A stretch of DNA of 64,000 nt from Paenibacillus agilis. GTDB taxonomy: Bacteria; Bacillota; Bacilli; Paenibacillales; Paenibacillaceae. Below, piece after piece: positions 18,141 to 26,639 of this stretch. The notes below the pieces were generated by a model that saw only the letters and a list, made by a program, of their open reading frames with translations, did not search any database and was not told the origin of the DNA. Position numbers and translations under genes: made by a program. The stretch lies in contig NZ_VNJK01000001.1 of NCBI RefSeq assembly GCF_007786455.1, forward strand, positions 2,502,074 through 2,566,073, given 5' to 3'. The stretch's first letter is position 1. Every line of letters starts with the position of its first letter.

Positions 18141-20273
18141 ATGAAAAATCCTAAATTTACGTTTTCGGATTTAATTGCAGGTTATGTAACTAGTACGGAG
18201 TTGAAAGATGATGTGTTTACGTTGGAAACGTCCGACGGACGCTCCTTCCAAGTGAAGCTTTCCGCGAACGTATATGCAGAGCTGCTTCGTAATCTGGGTG
18301 AACCCTTCTTGGACAATACTAGCGAGCTTAGAAATAAGATTGAAAAAGGACGATACTTGTACGCTTACGGCATTTTTTATACGGATGGTCCTAACGACAG
18401 TTTGTCATTTGAAGCAAAACATATCGTATTTGTCGGTAATGATGCCGCTGAATATCGATTTGAGCAGCAGGATTGGTGGATTCAGCAAATTAAAGAACTC
18501 GGGGACTTTTACTTGCATGCACAGTTCGGCACGGATGAAATTGATTATAAAAATTACCGTACTTCGCTTAATTTAGAGGGCCAGCATACAACGAATTTTC
18601 GGCAAGAGACAGATACGATTTCTAGGCTAGTCTACGGTTTTGCAACGGCCTACATGATGACTGGTGAAGAATGTTATTTGGAAGCGGCAGACAAAGGAAC
18701 GGAGTACTTGATCAAACATCTGTGCAATAGTAAACCGGATGATAATACGGCATTTTGGTATCATGCTTTGGATCAGGCACCGGATAAGGAAAAGAAAATA
18801 TTTGCTTCGGAATTCGGTGATGATTATGATGCAATTCCTGCCTATGAGCAAATCTATGCACTAGCAGGTCCAACTCAAACGTACCGGATTACAGGGAATC
18901 CTCAAATTCTAGATGTCATTGAAAAGACAATTAACTTATTCGATAAATACTTTTTAGATAAAGAGCGTGAAGGCTATTTCTCACATATTGATCCAATCAA
19001 CTTTGATCCGAGAAATGAGACACTAGGCCATAACCGTGCGCGAAAAAACTGGAACTCGGTAGGCGATCATGCTCCTGCCTATTTGATTAATCTCGTACTC
19101 GCAACCGACAACGATCGTTACAAACAAATGTTGGAGTATACAGCCGATACGATTACAAAGTATTTTCCTGATTACGCGAATAGCCCATTTGTACAAGAGA
19201 AATTCCATGAAGATTGGAGCCATGACCAAACATGGGGCTGGCAGCAAAATCGCGCTGTCGTCGGCCATAATCTCAAGATTGCATGGAACCTGATGCGGAT
19301 GCACAGTATGTTTGACAAAGATGAATATGTGGCCTTGGCGGAGAAAATTGCCGAACTCATGCCTGAAGCCGGAGGCGATCAGCAGCGTGGCGGTTGGTAT
19401 GACGTAGTGGAGAGAACATTGGCTGAAGGCGAGACCTATCACCGATTTGCATGGCATGACCGCAAAGCTTGGTGGCAGCAGGAGCAAGGCATTTTGGCTT
19501 ACCTGATACTCGCTGGAATTTTAAATAAAGAGGAGTACTTAAAACTAGCAAGAGAATCCTCCTCGTTCTATAACGCTTGGTTCCTTGATCATGAGTCTGG
19601 TGGCGTGTACTTTAACGTGTTGGCGAACGGTCTCCCTTATTTGCTTGGCACGGAAAGAAACAAAGGCAGCCATTCCATGAGCGGCTATCATTCCTTTGAG
19701 TTAACGTATTTGGCTAGTGTATACAGTAATTTGCTTGTAACGAAGCAGCCGATGCAGTTCTTCTTCAAGCCAAATCCAGCTGGACTTGAGAATCGAATTC
19801 TCCGCGTACAGCCAGACATTCTGCCAGCAGGCAGCGTTCAGATTACAGCGGTTACGATCGATGGAAAAGCATATGATAAGTTCGATGCAGAAGCACTAAC
19901 GATTGAACTGCCCGATGTGAAGCATCATGTGAAAGTATGTGTCATTCTAACCCCTGTTGATGCCGCACAGCGATTGTTAACCCGTCTGGATGTTGATAAT
20001 CAGCGTACAACACTCTATTTAGCAGGAGAAATCGATCAATCATCTCTTCCATCGCTCAAAAAAGCTTTAGATGAATTGCTAAACTGTCATCCAGCAGCCG
20101 TAACATTGGATGTTTCCAATCTTAAAGAGGCAGACGATGCCGGTATTCGAACCATCATTTTTGAGTTCCAGAAGCTATCCAGCAACTGTAAGATCACCAT
20201 ATCAGGCGCCAACGCTGCAATTAGCGGCAAGTTTGAGAACAATCATTTCGCAGATTCCGCTACATTTGTCTAA
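18141..20273 (+). CDS. AGE-family (N-acylglucosamine 2-epimerase-like) protein fused to a STAS domain
   Basis: 710 residues; ATG 18141 follows AGGAGG by eight bases. Residues about 1-90 form a small beta-rich domain. Residues about 110-560 are an alpha/alpha barrel of the AGE/thioredoxin-domain (YyaL-like) type, with tracts such as FWYHALDQ, HNLKIAWNLMRMHS, GGWYDVVER, WWQQEQGILAYL and a C-terminal SMSGYHSFELTYL. Residues about 620-710 are a STAS domain (TTLYLAGEIDQSSLPSLKKA, then LDVSNLKEADDAGI). SpoIIAA-type STAS domains have Asp-Ser-Ser-Gly at that loop; here it is Asp-Asp-Ala-Gly, so the usual phosphorylated serine is missing. An enzyme-anti-sigma-antagonist-like fusion could link sugar metabolism with signalling. 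It lies ten bases after glgX. Confidence 0.75.
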   Translation: MKNPKFTFSDLIAGYVTSTELKDDVFTLETSDGRSFQVKLSANVYAELLRNLGEPFLDNTSELRNKIEKGRYLYAYGIFYTDGPNDSLSFEAKHIVFVGNDAAEYRFEQQDWWIQQIKELGDFYLHAQFGTDEIDYKNYRTSLNLEGQHTTNFRQETDTISRLVYGFATAYMMTGEECYLEAADKGTEYLIKHLCNSKPDDNTAFWYHALDQAPDKEKKIFASEFGDDYDAIPAYEQIYALAGPTQTYRITGNPQILDVIEKTINLFDKYFLDKEREGYFSHIDPINFDPRNETLGHNRARKNWNSVGDHAPAYLINLVLATDNDRYKQMLEYTADTITKYFPDYANSPFVQEKFHEDWSHDQTWGWQQNRAVVGHNLKIAWNLMRMHSMFDKDEYVALAEKIAELMPEAGGDQQRGGWYDVVERTLAEGETYHRFAWHDRKAWWQQEQGILAYLILAGILNKEEYLKLARESSSFYNAWFLDHESGGVYFNVLANGLPYLLGTERNKGSHSMSGYHSFELTYLASVYSNLLVTKQPMQFFFKPNPAGLENRILRVQPDILPAGSVQITAVTIDGKAYDKFDAEALTIELPDVKHHVKVCVILTPVDAAQRLLTRLDVDNQRTTLYLAGEIDQSSLPSLKKALDELLNCHPAAVTLDVSNLKEADDAGIRTIIFEFQKLSSNCKITISGANAAISGKFENNHFADSATFV

Positions 20274-20283
20274 ACGATACGAT

Positions 20284-20316
20284 AAGTCCCCTTTTGCAAA
20301 AGAGGGGGCTTCTTTT
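20284..20316 (+). terminator. Intra-cassette terminator/attenuator
   Basis: AAGTCCCCTTTT pairs with AAAAGAGGGGGCTT across a two-base GC tip, followed by CTTTT. It lies between the AGE-STAS gene and the membrane protein gene only 18 bases upstream of the latter, so it may reduce expression of the last gene. Confidence 0.75.
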
Positions 20317-20333
20317 ATAAGGACGGTGCATAG

Positions 20334-21065
20334 ATGACCAAGCAGGCGACTCTCATCTTACTTCAACTCCTTCATAATCCTTACATCTCTGTCATTGTAG
20401 GGATTAGCTTTATTTTGACTGCTATCATTGAACTTGAAGAAATCAATCAGTTCGGCGTGCATCATGGCTTGCTTCTGTTCGGCATATGGAATGTTCTGAA
20501 AATACTTCCCCTTTTCATTAGCGGGATTCATCATTTGCACAAAGCCAGCACCAGCGATTCCAAGTTGACTCGATGGCTTCATTCCCTGCATCATATTACT
20601 TCACATACGCTATCTGAATGCATCATCGGCATCATCTATATCGTCACCGCCTTTATGGAGGCAGAGCACAGCGTGTTATATGAATGGTCCCAGAAAGATG
20701 TCGACATCCATCACGGATTTATGTTGTATGGTTTTTTACTTGTAGCGAAGACACTCCCACTTATTTATTCAGGGGTTCACCATTTGGCAAAGTCCAATCA
20801 CAATAAGCTTCCCAGATGGTTTGTGAAACTGGAAAATCACTATTTCGAGCTTGTGGCAGCTGTGTTATTTATTGGCACGGGTGTGTATGAAATTATAGAA
20901 GGATTCGTGACGAAAAATGTGGATGAAGTGGCGACCTATGCCTTCCTGTTCATCCTCGTTGGATTGATGAAGTCACTGAAATACATTCTTCATATTTATG
21001 AAGGGTTAACGTTAATTGAGAAGCGTGTTAGAAAACGGGACGATGAGAAGTCCTTATCGGAATAG
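20334..21065 (+). CDS. Three-repeat histidine-rich membrane protein, family not recognised
   Basis: 243 residues with about six membrane helices in three similar units (roughly residues 8-72, 86-158 and 165-235). Units 1 and 2 share an acidic end to the first helix (ELEE, EAEH), a HHG motif before the second helix (HHGLLLFGIWNVLKILPL and HHGFMLYGFLLVAKTLPL), then SGIHHL or SGVHHL. Unit 3 keeps the helices and acidic residues but loses HHG. Repeated His and Glu at the membrane face could bind metal, heme or a quinone, but nothing proves this. Ribosome site AAGGACGG precedes the ATG. It closes the PfpI-GlgX-AGE cassette and is followed by a perfect terminator. Confidence 0.65.
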   Translation: MTKQATLILLQLLHNPYISVIVGISFILTAIIELEEINQFGVHHGLLLFGIWNVLKILPLFISGIHHLHKASTSDSKLTRWLHSLHHITSHTLSECIIGIIYIVTAFMEAEHSVLYEWSQKDVDIHHGFMLYGFLLVAKTLPLIYSGVHHLAKSNHNKLPRWFVKLENHYFELVAAVLFIGTGVYEIIEGFVTKNVDEVATYAFLFILVGLMKSLKYILHIYEGLTLIEKRVRKRDDEKSLSE

Positions 21066-21128
21066 AGTCAATTATCGAGCATATCCTCGTTACAGCGAAT
21101 ATTTCCTACGATACTCAATGGACATGAT

Positions 21129-21153
21129 TAAGGGCACCCATTGGGTGCCCTTA
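21129..21153. terminator. Bidirectional terminator between converging genes
   Basis: AAGGGCACCCA and TGGGTGCCCTT are perfectly complementary with a minimal loop, flanked by A/T. It serves the plus-strand membrane protein gene and the minus-strand ATPase gene. Confidence 0.85.
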
Positions 21154-21234
21154 AATATTTCTTGCTGAACAACACCAAAACTATGTGCAAGCAAGCCAGT
21201 ATATTTTTATTGTTTGTTACGCAATTCTATCCAT

Positions 21235-23598
21235 TCAAATCGGCTTCATCGCGCGCATCGCATTCAATACGGCCAACAACGTAACACCCACGTCAGCGAA
21301 CACAGCTTCCCACATCGTTGCGATACCAAATGCGCCTAACAATAGGAATAACGCCTTTACACCTAAGGCAAAGAATATATTTTGGTATACGATCTTTCTC
21401 GTACGCTTCGCCATACGAATGGCTGCTGGAATTTTGGATGGCTCATCCGTCATAATGACGATATCTGCAGCTTCAATCGCTACATCCGAACCCAATCCAC
21501 CCATTGCAACACCGACATCCGCTCGTGCAAGCACTGGCGTGTCATTAATTCCATCGCCTACGAAAATGACTTTTTCCTTAGGCAGCTTCTGTGCATCAAT
21601 ATGCTCCAACTGCTCTACCTTATGCTGTGGCAAGAGCTCAGAATAAATCTCATCCAATCCTAGCTTCTGCCCCACAGCATCTCCTACACGCTTTACATCC
21701 CCTGTCAGCATAATTGTCTTCTTGATGCCAAGTAATTTCAATTCCTGGATGGCTGCTGCTGCATCCTCCTTGACTTCATCCGCAATAACGATATATCCTG
21801 CATAGCGCTGATCGACCGCAACATGGACAAGTGTACCTGCCGATTCAGGCTCCGCAAAGGAAATCCCTTCTCTTCTCATTAGCTTTGCGTTTCCAGCTAA
21901 CACATGCTGCCCGCACACGTTCACAGATATGCCGTGTCCGGATATTTCCTCGTACTCGCTCAGTTCATCTTTATTGACAGACTGCGCGTATGCATTCAGT
22001 ATAGAGGCGGCTATCGGATGGTTGGAATACACTTCTGCATAAGCAGCATAGCGCATAAGCTCTTCTTTCGTTAAGTCACCATGCGGCTGAATATCGGTTA
22101 CGACGAAAATTCCCTTTGTCAACGTACCTGTTTTATCGAATACGACATACTTCACATCGTTTAACGCTTCAAGATAGTTGCTTCCTTTCACGAGAATGCC
22201 GTTTTTGGAAGCTCCGCCAATTCCTCCGAAAAATCCTAATGGAATCGACACTACTAATGCACATGGACAAGAAATAACAAGAAAGACAAGTGCCCGATAA
22301 AACCAATCTGAAAATGCCTCACCTGCGAAAAATAATGGCGGTAGTAGAGCAATTAGCGCTGCTGTAATCACGACAACAGGTGTATAATAGCGAGCGAATT
22401 TCGTAATATAATTTTCGGTCGGCGCTTTGCGGCTGCTCGCATTTTGCACCAAATCCAATATTTTTGACACGGTTGAATCTTTGTAAGCTTTCGTTACAGC
22501 TACGGTTAACACACCATTCTTATTTATAGAGCCGCTAAGAATTTCACTACCCGCTTCCACTTCCCTTGGAATGGATTCACCCGTAAGTGCAGAAGTATCG
22601 AGCATGGATATACCGTCAATCACTTTACCATCCAACGGCACCTTCTCACCTGGCTTAACGACAATAACATCACCAATCTGTACATCTTCTGGTGATACTT
22701 TGCGAAGTTCACCATTTACTTTCAAGTTAGCGTAGTCTGGACGAATATCCATTAACGCACGTATAGATTTGCGAGAACGATTAACTGCAATGCTTTGGAA
22801 TAGCTCGCCTATTTGATAAAAGATCATAACCGCTACACCCTCAGGGTACTCTCCAATAATAAACGCCCCGATTGTAGCAATACTCATCAAGAAGTTCTCA
22901 TCAAATACACGTCCACGCGTAATATTTCGCAATGCTTTATATAGAACGTCGCCACCCGCCAGCACATAAGCAATGAGGAACAAAGCAAGCGAAATATTGC
23001 TGGATAGTCCACCCCATACAGCCACAAAGGTCAAGCCAATGGACACTGCTAACCTTACATAAGGAAGCTTGCTCTTTCCTTCAGACACAGACTGGGACTG
23101 CCTCTCAGCGCTGCTATCTCCTTCTCTATGAACCGTGAATTTGGAATCGAGCTGCCTAATAAATTGCTCAGTTTGCACAGCAACATGATGCAATTGTTCA
23201 GCATTGGCCTCTATCGTTAGCTGCTTCGCTACAAAGTTAACACTTGCAGATTGTACACCGGGGATCGTCGCTACACCCTTTTCAATCTTCGCCACACAAC
23301 CCGCACAATCCATCCCTTCGATGGTGAGCTTCATCTTCTGCAATGGTACCTTTTCTTTTACCTTGATCGATGGATCGATATCACGAATGACCTTCTTCGC
23401 TGTTTCCACCATATTCGATACGGATTGAGAGGATTCAATCACTAACGTCTGATTCACAAAATTAAGATTACAGCTCGTCACTCCTTCAATCTGACGCAGT
23501 CCATTCTCAATCTTAGCTACACAACCTGCACAGTGCACGCCTTCAAGCTCTAGTTGAGTTTGCGCGATGGAGCCTGCTTGTGACCGACCCACTTTCAT
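21235..23598 (-). CDS. cadA: P1B-type heavy-metal ATPase (Zn/Cd/Pb type)
   Basis: About 787 residues. Two N-terminal HMA metal-binding domains each carry CAGC (near 24-27 and 99-102). Membrane helices follow, with the CPC ion motif (ISCPCALVVS near 450), DKTGTLTKG (phosphorylated Asp), the HP-containing N domain (YSNHPIAAS) and GDGINDTPVLA. The last helix reads WEAVFADVG, and the Lys and Asp pattern of the C-terminal helices is the Zn/Cd/Pb (P1B-2) kind rather than the copper kind. The start is uncertain: TTG, ATG and GTG lie in a row after AAGGAG, the GTG at 23592 having the best spacing. It is divergent from a double-MerR regulator with operator-like sites between. Its likely job is efflux of toxic divalent metals. 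Confidence 0.88.
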   Translation of the reverse strand: MKVGRSQAGSIAQTQLELEGVHCAGCVAKIENGLRQIEGVTSCNLNFVNQTLVIESSQSVSNMVETAKKVIRDIDPSIKVKEKVPLQKMKLTIEGMDCAGCVAKIEKGVATIPGVQSASVNFVAKQLTIEANAEQLHHVAVQTEQFIRQLDSKFTVHREGDSSAERQSQSVSEGKSKLPYVRLAVSIGLTFVAVWGGLSSNISLALFLIAYVLAGGDVLYKALRNITRGRVFDENFLMSIATIGAFIIGEYPEGVAVMIFYQIGELFQSIAVNRSRKSIRALMDIRPDYANLKVNGELRKVSPEDVQIGDVIVVKPGEKVPLDGKVIDGISMLDTSALTGESIPREVEAGSEILSGSINKNGVLTVAVTKAYKDSTVSKILDLVQNASSRKAPTENYITKFARYYTPVVVITAALIALLPPLFFAGEAFSDWFYRALVFLVISCPCALVVSIPLGFFGGIGGASKNGILVKGSNYLEALNDVKYVVFDKTGTLTKGIFVVTDIQPHGDLTKEELMRYAAYAEVYSNHPIAASILNAYAQSVNKDELSEYEEISGHGISVNVCGQHVLAGNAKLMRREGISFAEPESAGTLVHVAVDQRYAGYIVIADEVKEDAAAAIQELKLLGIKKTIMLTGDVKRVGDAVGQKLGLDEIYSELLPQHKVEQLEHIDAQKLPKEKVIFVGDGINDTPVLARADVGVAMGGLGSDVAIEAADIVIMTDEPSKIPAAIRMAKRTRKIVYQNIFFALGVKALFLLLGAFGIATMWEAVFADVGVTLLAVLNAMRAMKPI

Positions 23599-23667
23599 CA
23601 ACTCCTTATAAGAAACCTGTATAGTATGCTGCGATGATTACCCGCCTATTACATTCTCATCTGCATA

Positions 23668-23685
23668 TTCAAATGATTATTCTAA
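23668..23685. promoter_or_regulatory. ArsR/SmtB-type operator-like site 1
   Basis: TTCAAATGATTATTCTAA, an imperfect inverted repeat that shares TCAAA(C/T)GATTATT with the second site 50 bases away. Such A/T-rich 12-2-12 style repeats are typical of CadC/CzrA/SmtB operators upstream of metal ATPase genes. The regulator that binds is not known here. Confidence 0.5.
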
Positions 23686-23717
23686 TGTATGTATTTTATC
23701 GCAGTACATATCAAAAA

Positions 23718-23733
23718 TCAAACGATTATTTGA
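23718..23733. promoter_or_regulatory. ArsR/SmtB-type operator-like site 2
   Basis: TCAAACGATTATTTGA has perfect five-base arms (TCAAA/TTTGA). It lies between the ATPase gene and its divergent regulator, 120-140 bases from either start codon. Confidence 0.5.
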
Positions 23734-23786
23734 ATATTTGTGTGATTGGACTACTTCGTTAATAAAATGGAATTGATACAGGTTAA

Positions 23787-23816
23787 TTGACAAAACTTTA
23801 GCATTGGGTTTACGAT
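23787..23816 (+). promoter_or_regulatory. Probable sigma-A promoter of the double-MerR gene
   Basis: TTGACA (23787-23792), 18 bases, TACGAT (23811-23816). The spacing is close to ideal and it lies 40 bases upstream of the ATG. Confidence 0.55.
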
Positions 23817-23855
23817 CAGACGACCAACTTAGAACTTTGTCCAAAGAGGTGTAGG

Positions 23856-24560
23856 ATGAAATTAAGACCTATCGATATTGCTAGAAAGCTAAATATTAGT
23901 ACAAGTGCTTTGCGGCATTATGAGGATTGGGGCATTGTTCCGCCCATCGAGCGCGGAGCAAATGGTTATCGGATCTATACCGAAGTGCATGTCGCTTACT
24001 TCGAATGTATACGAGCTTTGTCTGCTGGATTCGGTATGCAGCTCACAGCAGATGTCATGCGAAAGTTACAAGCAGAAGAAATGGATGCTGCACTATGGAT
24101 GGTTAATGAGCGTCAAGCATCCCTATATCAAGACAAATTGATGGCTGAGAAAACAATTCAACTGTTGGATGAATTGGAAATGGATGAATGGAATACGAAA
24201 GGCAGAACGAAGTGGATGACAATTGGGGAAATTGCAGAAGAAACATCGATCCCAACTTCTGTACTTCGACATTGGGAACAAGAAGGACTTATAACCGTAG
24301 AACGTGACCCACAAAATGGTTATCGCAGGTACAATCGTTCTCATATTAAGCGCGTACTGCTTATTCGCTCTTTGCGAACTGCGATATACTCACTAGATAC
24401 TATTAAAGAAGCACTTCAAGGATTGGATCATAACAATATTGAGCAAGCGAGAAAGATCGCCTATGATTCACTGCAGCATTTACATAAGTTGAACAAAGAT
24501 CAGCTTCGAGGCACTCATTATTTATATCGTCTATGCAAAAAGTTGAATTTGATAGAGTAA
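23856..24560 (+). CDS. Transcriptional regulator with two MerR-type DNA-binding domains
   Basis: 234 residues. Residues about 1-70 are a MerR winged helix (PIDIARKLNISTSALRHYED, then NGYRIY), and residues about 118-190 are a second complete one (TIGEIAEETSIPTSVLRHWE, then NGYRRY). Each unit has the helix-turn-helix, the R/W-rich turn and the wing. The long coiled-coil dimer helix and metal cysteines of classic MerR/ZntR proteins are absent, so metal sensing by this protein itself is not supported. It is divergent from a metal ATPase, but may instead regulate itself or distant genes. Tandem MerR heads in one chain could bind two half-sites as a monomer. Confidence 0.8.
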   Translation: MKLRPIDIARKLNISTSALRHYEDWGIVPPIERGANGYRIYTEVHVAYFECIRALSAGFGMQLTADVMRKLQAEEMDAALWMVNERQASLYQDKLMAEKTIQLLDELEMDEWNTKGRTKWMTIGEIAEETSIPTSVLRHWEQEGLITVERDPQNGYRRYNRSHIKRVLLIRSLRTAIYSLDTIKEALQGLDHNNIEQARKIAYDSLQHLHKLNKDQLRGTHYLYRLCKKLNLIE

Positions 24561-24562
24561 TT

Positions 24563-24704
24563 AATAATGAGTAAATACTCTGAAAACTAAAGAACAGAAT
24601 CCTCTCTTAGTAGATTAAGTTACTTCATTCACTACAGAAAGGGGATTCTGCATGATGGACATGCCGCTCATTCACATACTATTTAAAAATAACTACTCAT
24701 TATT
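24563..24704. repeat. Nested inverted repeats between the MerR and sulfotransferase genes
   Basis: The outer 11-base arms AATAATGAGTA (24563-24573) and TACTCATTATT (24694-24704) are exact inverted copies. Inside, CAGAATCC near 24595 pairs with GGATTCTG near 24645 and the pairing extends with gaps. No T-run follows on either strand, so it is not an ordinary terminator. It could be a small non-autonomous element or an RNA hairpin. The right arm overlaps the end of the sulfotransferase gene. Confidence 0.4.
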
Positions 24705-25440
24705 TTCCTTTTGATGAATACCATCGCTCAACTACTATTGAATATAATTGTATATCCAATGAATTTTTGCGTGCAATCTTTTCGATGGTATCTCTATCTA
24801 ACGTGTCCAAGGAAGTCCGATTCGGGTTGCTATTTTCCCGATATAACTTCGGGCTTCTCTTCCAGCCGAGCGCATCGCGCATCGGTTGCAAACACTCCTT
24901 ATACTTATCCGTGACACCAACACATGCAAAATGACGCCTCAAATGCTGCTGCACACTTGCATGATCGGGAAAGATCGCATTTTCTACCCCCACCTCATTA
25001 TGAAGTGCTGGAAAATAAGGAAATACCGTTGCCAACCCCAATAACTTGGATTGCAAATTGCTAGTAAATAGATCAAATTGCTGGTCTGAAATAAATTCAT
25101 GCAAACTTTTGTCCACTACCAAATGATAATATTGATGCAGAGGAATGCTTCTAATGTAGTCATATAAAGAGATAACTAATTCGACCGGATTACGAAGAAT
25201 TGTAATGTATCGATAAGGACGTCCAATCCACTCATGAATACCATAAGGAAAATGACCCGATACAATTTTTATTTTTTGATTTTTATCTTTGCATTTCTCA
25301 ATTAACCGTTCAAAAGACCATTCCGGGTCATCGTGCAGAAATGCAATCCGGTTCGCGCTATAGTGATCTTGGATTAGTCTGTTAAATGATGTACCGCCTG
25401 TCTTAGGAATGTGTATAAAAATATCCAGCATGTTCCGCAC
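24700..25440 (-). CDS. Sulfotransferase family protein
   Basis: 246 residues from the preferred GTG start at 25438-25440, which has GGAAGGGAG eight bases upstream; a longer frame extends 55 codons further but adds a basic, unrelated tail. The N-terminus IFIHIPKTGGTSFNRLI is the 5'-phosphosulfate loop of the carbohydrate sulfotransferase group, and YITILRNPVELVISLYDY is the 3'-phosphate-binding region. The protein is probably cytoplasmic and moves sulfate from PAPS to a sugar or small molecule. It stands alone between a regulator and a VanW gene, so the substrate is unknown; the capsule locus 13 kb away is one candidate. Confidence 0.75.
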   Translation of the reverse strand: MRNMLDIFIHIPKTGGTSFNRLIQDHYSANRIAFLHDDPEWSFERLIEKCKDKNQKIKIVSGHFPYGIHEWIGRPYRYITILRNPVELVISLYDYIRSIPLHQYYHLVVDKSLHEFISDQQFDLFTSNLQSKLLGLATVFPYFPALHNEVGVENAIFPDHASVQQHLRRHFACVGVTDKYKECLQPMRDALGWKRSPKLYRENSNPNRTSLDTLDRDTIEKIARKNSLDIQLYSIVVERWYSSKGK

Positions 25441-25649
25441 CCGGCTGGCTCCCTTCCGATAAGCTCTATATGTTATTCTATGCAAGCGTATACGAACAGG
25501 AGATGAGGCCAACATCACTATGGATAGCCGTATAAAATAGTAGCTTATAGGGTTATATGCAAACGCTGCACTGCATGCAAACAACCTAAGCCGACTACGG
25601 AACAACTGTACAAGATTCGATTATTAACTATGTTTCACTTTATTCCCGC

Positions 25650-26534
25650 TTACGGTCTGCCTTTAATCGTGTTCTGAACGCGATAATTGGATTTGCTCAT
25701 CAGTTCTTCCTCAACGACAACTCCATTCTTCTTCTTTACGCGCTTCGTTTCCACGACATAGCCAGGTTTTCCTTTTTGAATCGTTTTTGTTTGCTTCGAA
25801 CGTGAAATACTATTGCTCTTATACACAGTCTTAGGCTGTATCTTTTTCAAAACTCGCGTTTTTATTTCATACGTGACCCCTTCTTCTTTTTGACCAAGGA
25901 TGCTGATTGTGATTTTGCTGTTGTCAGTCTTCGTTTGGATCGTAACATTAGCTTCGGTATTATTTCGAATGGTAAATTCGATGCTGTTATCTGCGTAAGT
26001 CGCATCCCGCCCTAGCGCAACGTAGCCTACTGGGAGCGAATGACTGCGACGTTCTACAATTTCAAGTCCACTGAGAAGAGCTGCATTGTATAACGTTGAT
26101 GACGTCTGGCAAATCCCTCCCCCATACCCTTCAACGAATTTGCCATTCACGATAACTGGTGCTTTTTTCAAACCATATGACTTCTTCGTCTTTTGGACCA
26201 CATCGCTGTAGTTTAATGATTCTCCCGGTTGCAGCACGATGTTATTTAGCGCTTTTGTACTTGATTTAATGTTATGTGTGCGCCCTCTGTGGCCCGGTGC
26301 AATTTTGGTGGAGAAGCTGGCTATGACTTTGGCAGGAGCTACCGTCGCAGACTTGGATTTGGTCTTCGATTGGTTTTTTGTTTGTATCGCTGCTGCATTC
26401 GTACTTATTTCTCTCTGTTTACTGTCGTTGAGCGCCGAAATGCTCAACCCATTGGTCATCGCCAATGAAGATACCATTAGCAGCATGAACATGTATTTTT
26501 TGCGTGTAGTCTTTCCTTGTTGAATTTGTCCCAT
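25650..26534 (-). CDS. Secreted VanW-family protein with G5 domain
   Basis: 294 residues from ATG 26534, which has AGGGGAG seven bases upstream. Residues about 10-33 form a signal peptide or anchor. The VanW domain follows (QPGESLNYSDVVQ, then YGGGICQTSSTLYNAALLSG with the conserved Cys, and RRSHSLPVGYV). The C-terminus from about 225 resembles a G5 domain (KGKPGYVVETKRV). VanW proteins occur in vancomycin-resistance clusters and in many sporeformers, where they are surface proteins of uncertain function, possibly with peptidoglycan contact through G5. No van genes lie nearby, so it should not be taken as a resistance marker. Confidence 0.85.
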   Translation of the reverse strand: MGQIQQGKTTRKKYMFMLLMVSSLAMTNGLSISALNDSKQREISTNAAAIQTKNQSKTKSKSATVAPAKVIASFSTKIAPGHRGRTHNIKSSTKALNNIVLQPGESLNYSDVVQKTKKSYGLKKAPVIVNGKFVEGYGGGICQTSSTLYNAALLSGLEIVERRSHSLPVGYVALGRDATYADNSIEFTIRNNTEANVTIQTKTDNSKITISILGQKEEGVTYEIKTRVLKKIQPKTVYKSNSISRSKQTKTIQKGKPGYVVETKRVKKKNGVVVEEELMSKSNYRVQNTIKGRP

Positions 26535-26639
26535 GATTTCTCCCCTATACTCAAATGTGACAACCTCTTCACTCCGATTTTCAATCCGGATATGAATATA
26601 TATAATTTGATCTGCAAATGAATGACAACATGGTTTCAT

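Noticed and set aside
19023..19487. 154-codon minus-strand frame
   Set aside because: Antisense to the AGE-STAS gene, no family resemblance.
24652..24714. Small plus-strand frame after a GGGG-type ribosome-like site
   Set aside because: Only about 20 codons, inside the inverted-repeat region and overlapping the sulfotransferase end; no independent support.
25650..26534. VanW as evidence of vancomycin resistance
   Set aside because: No vanA/H/X/R/S genes are nearby and VanW/G5 proteins are common in sporeformers.
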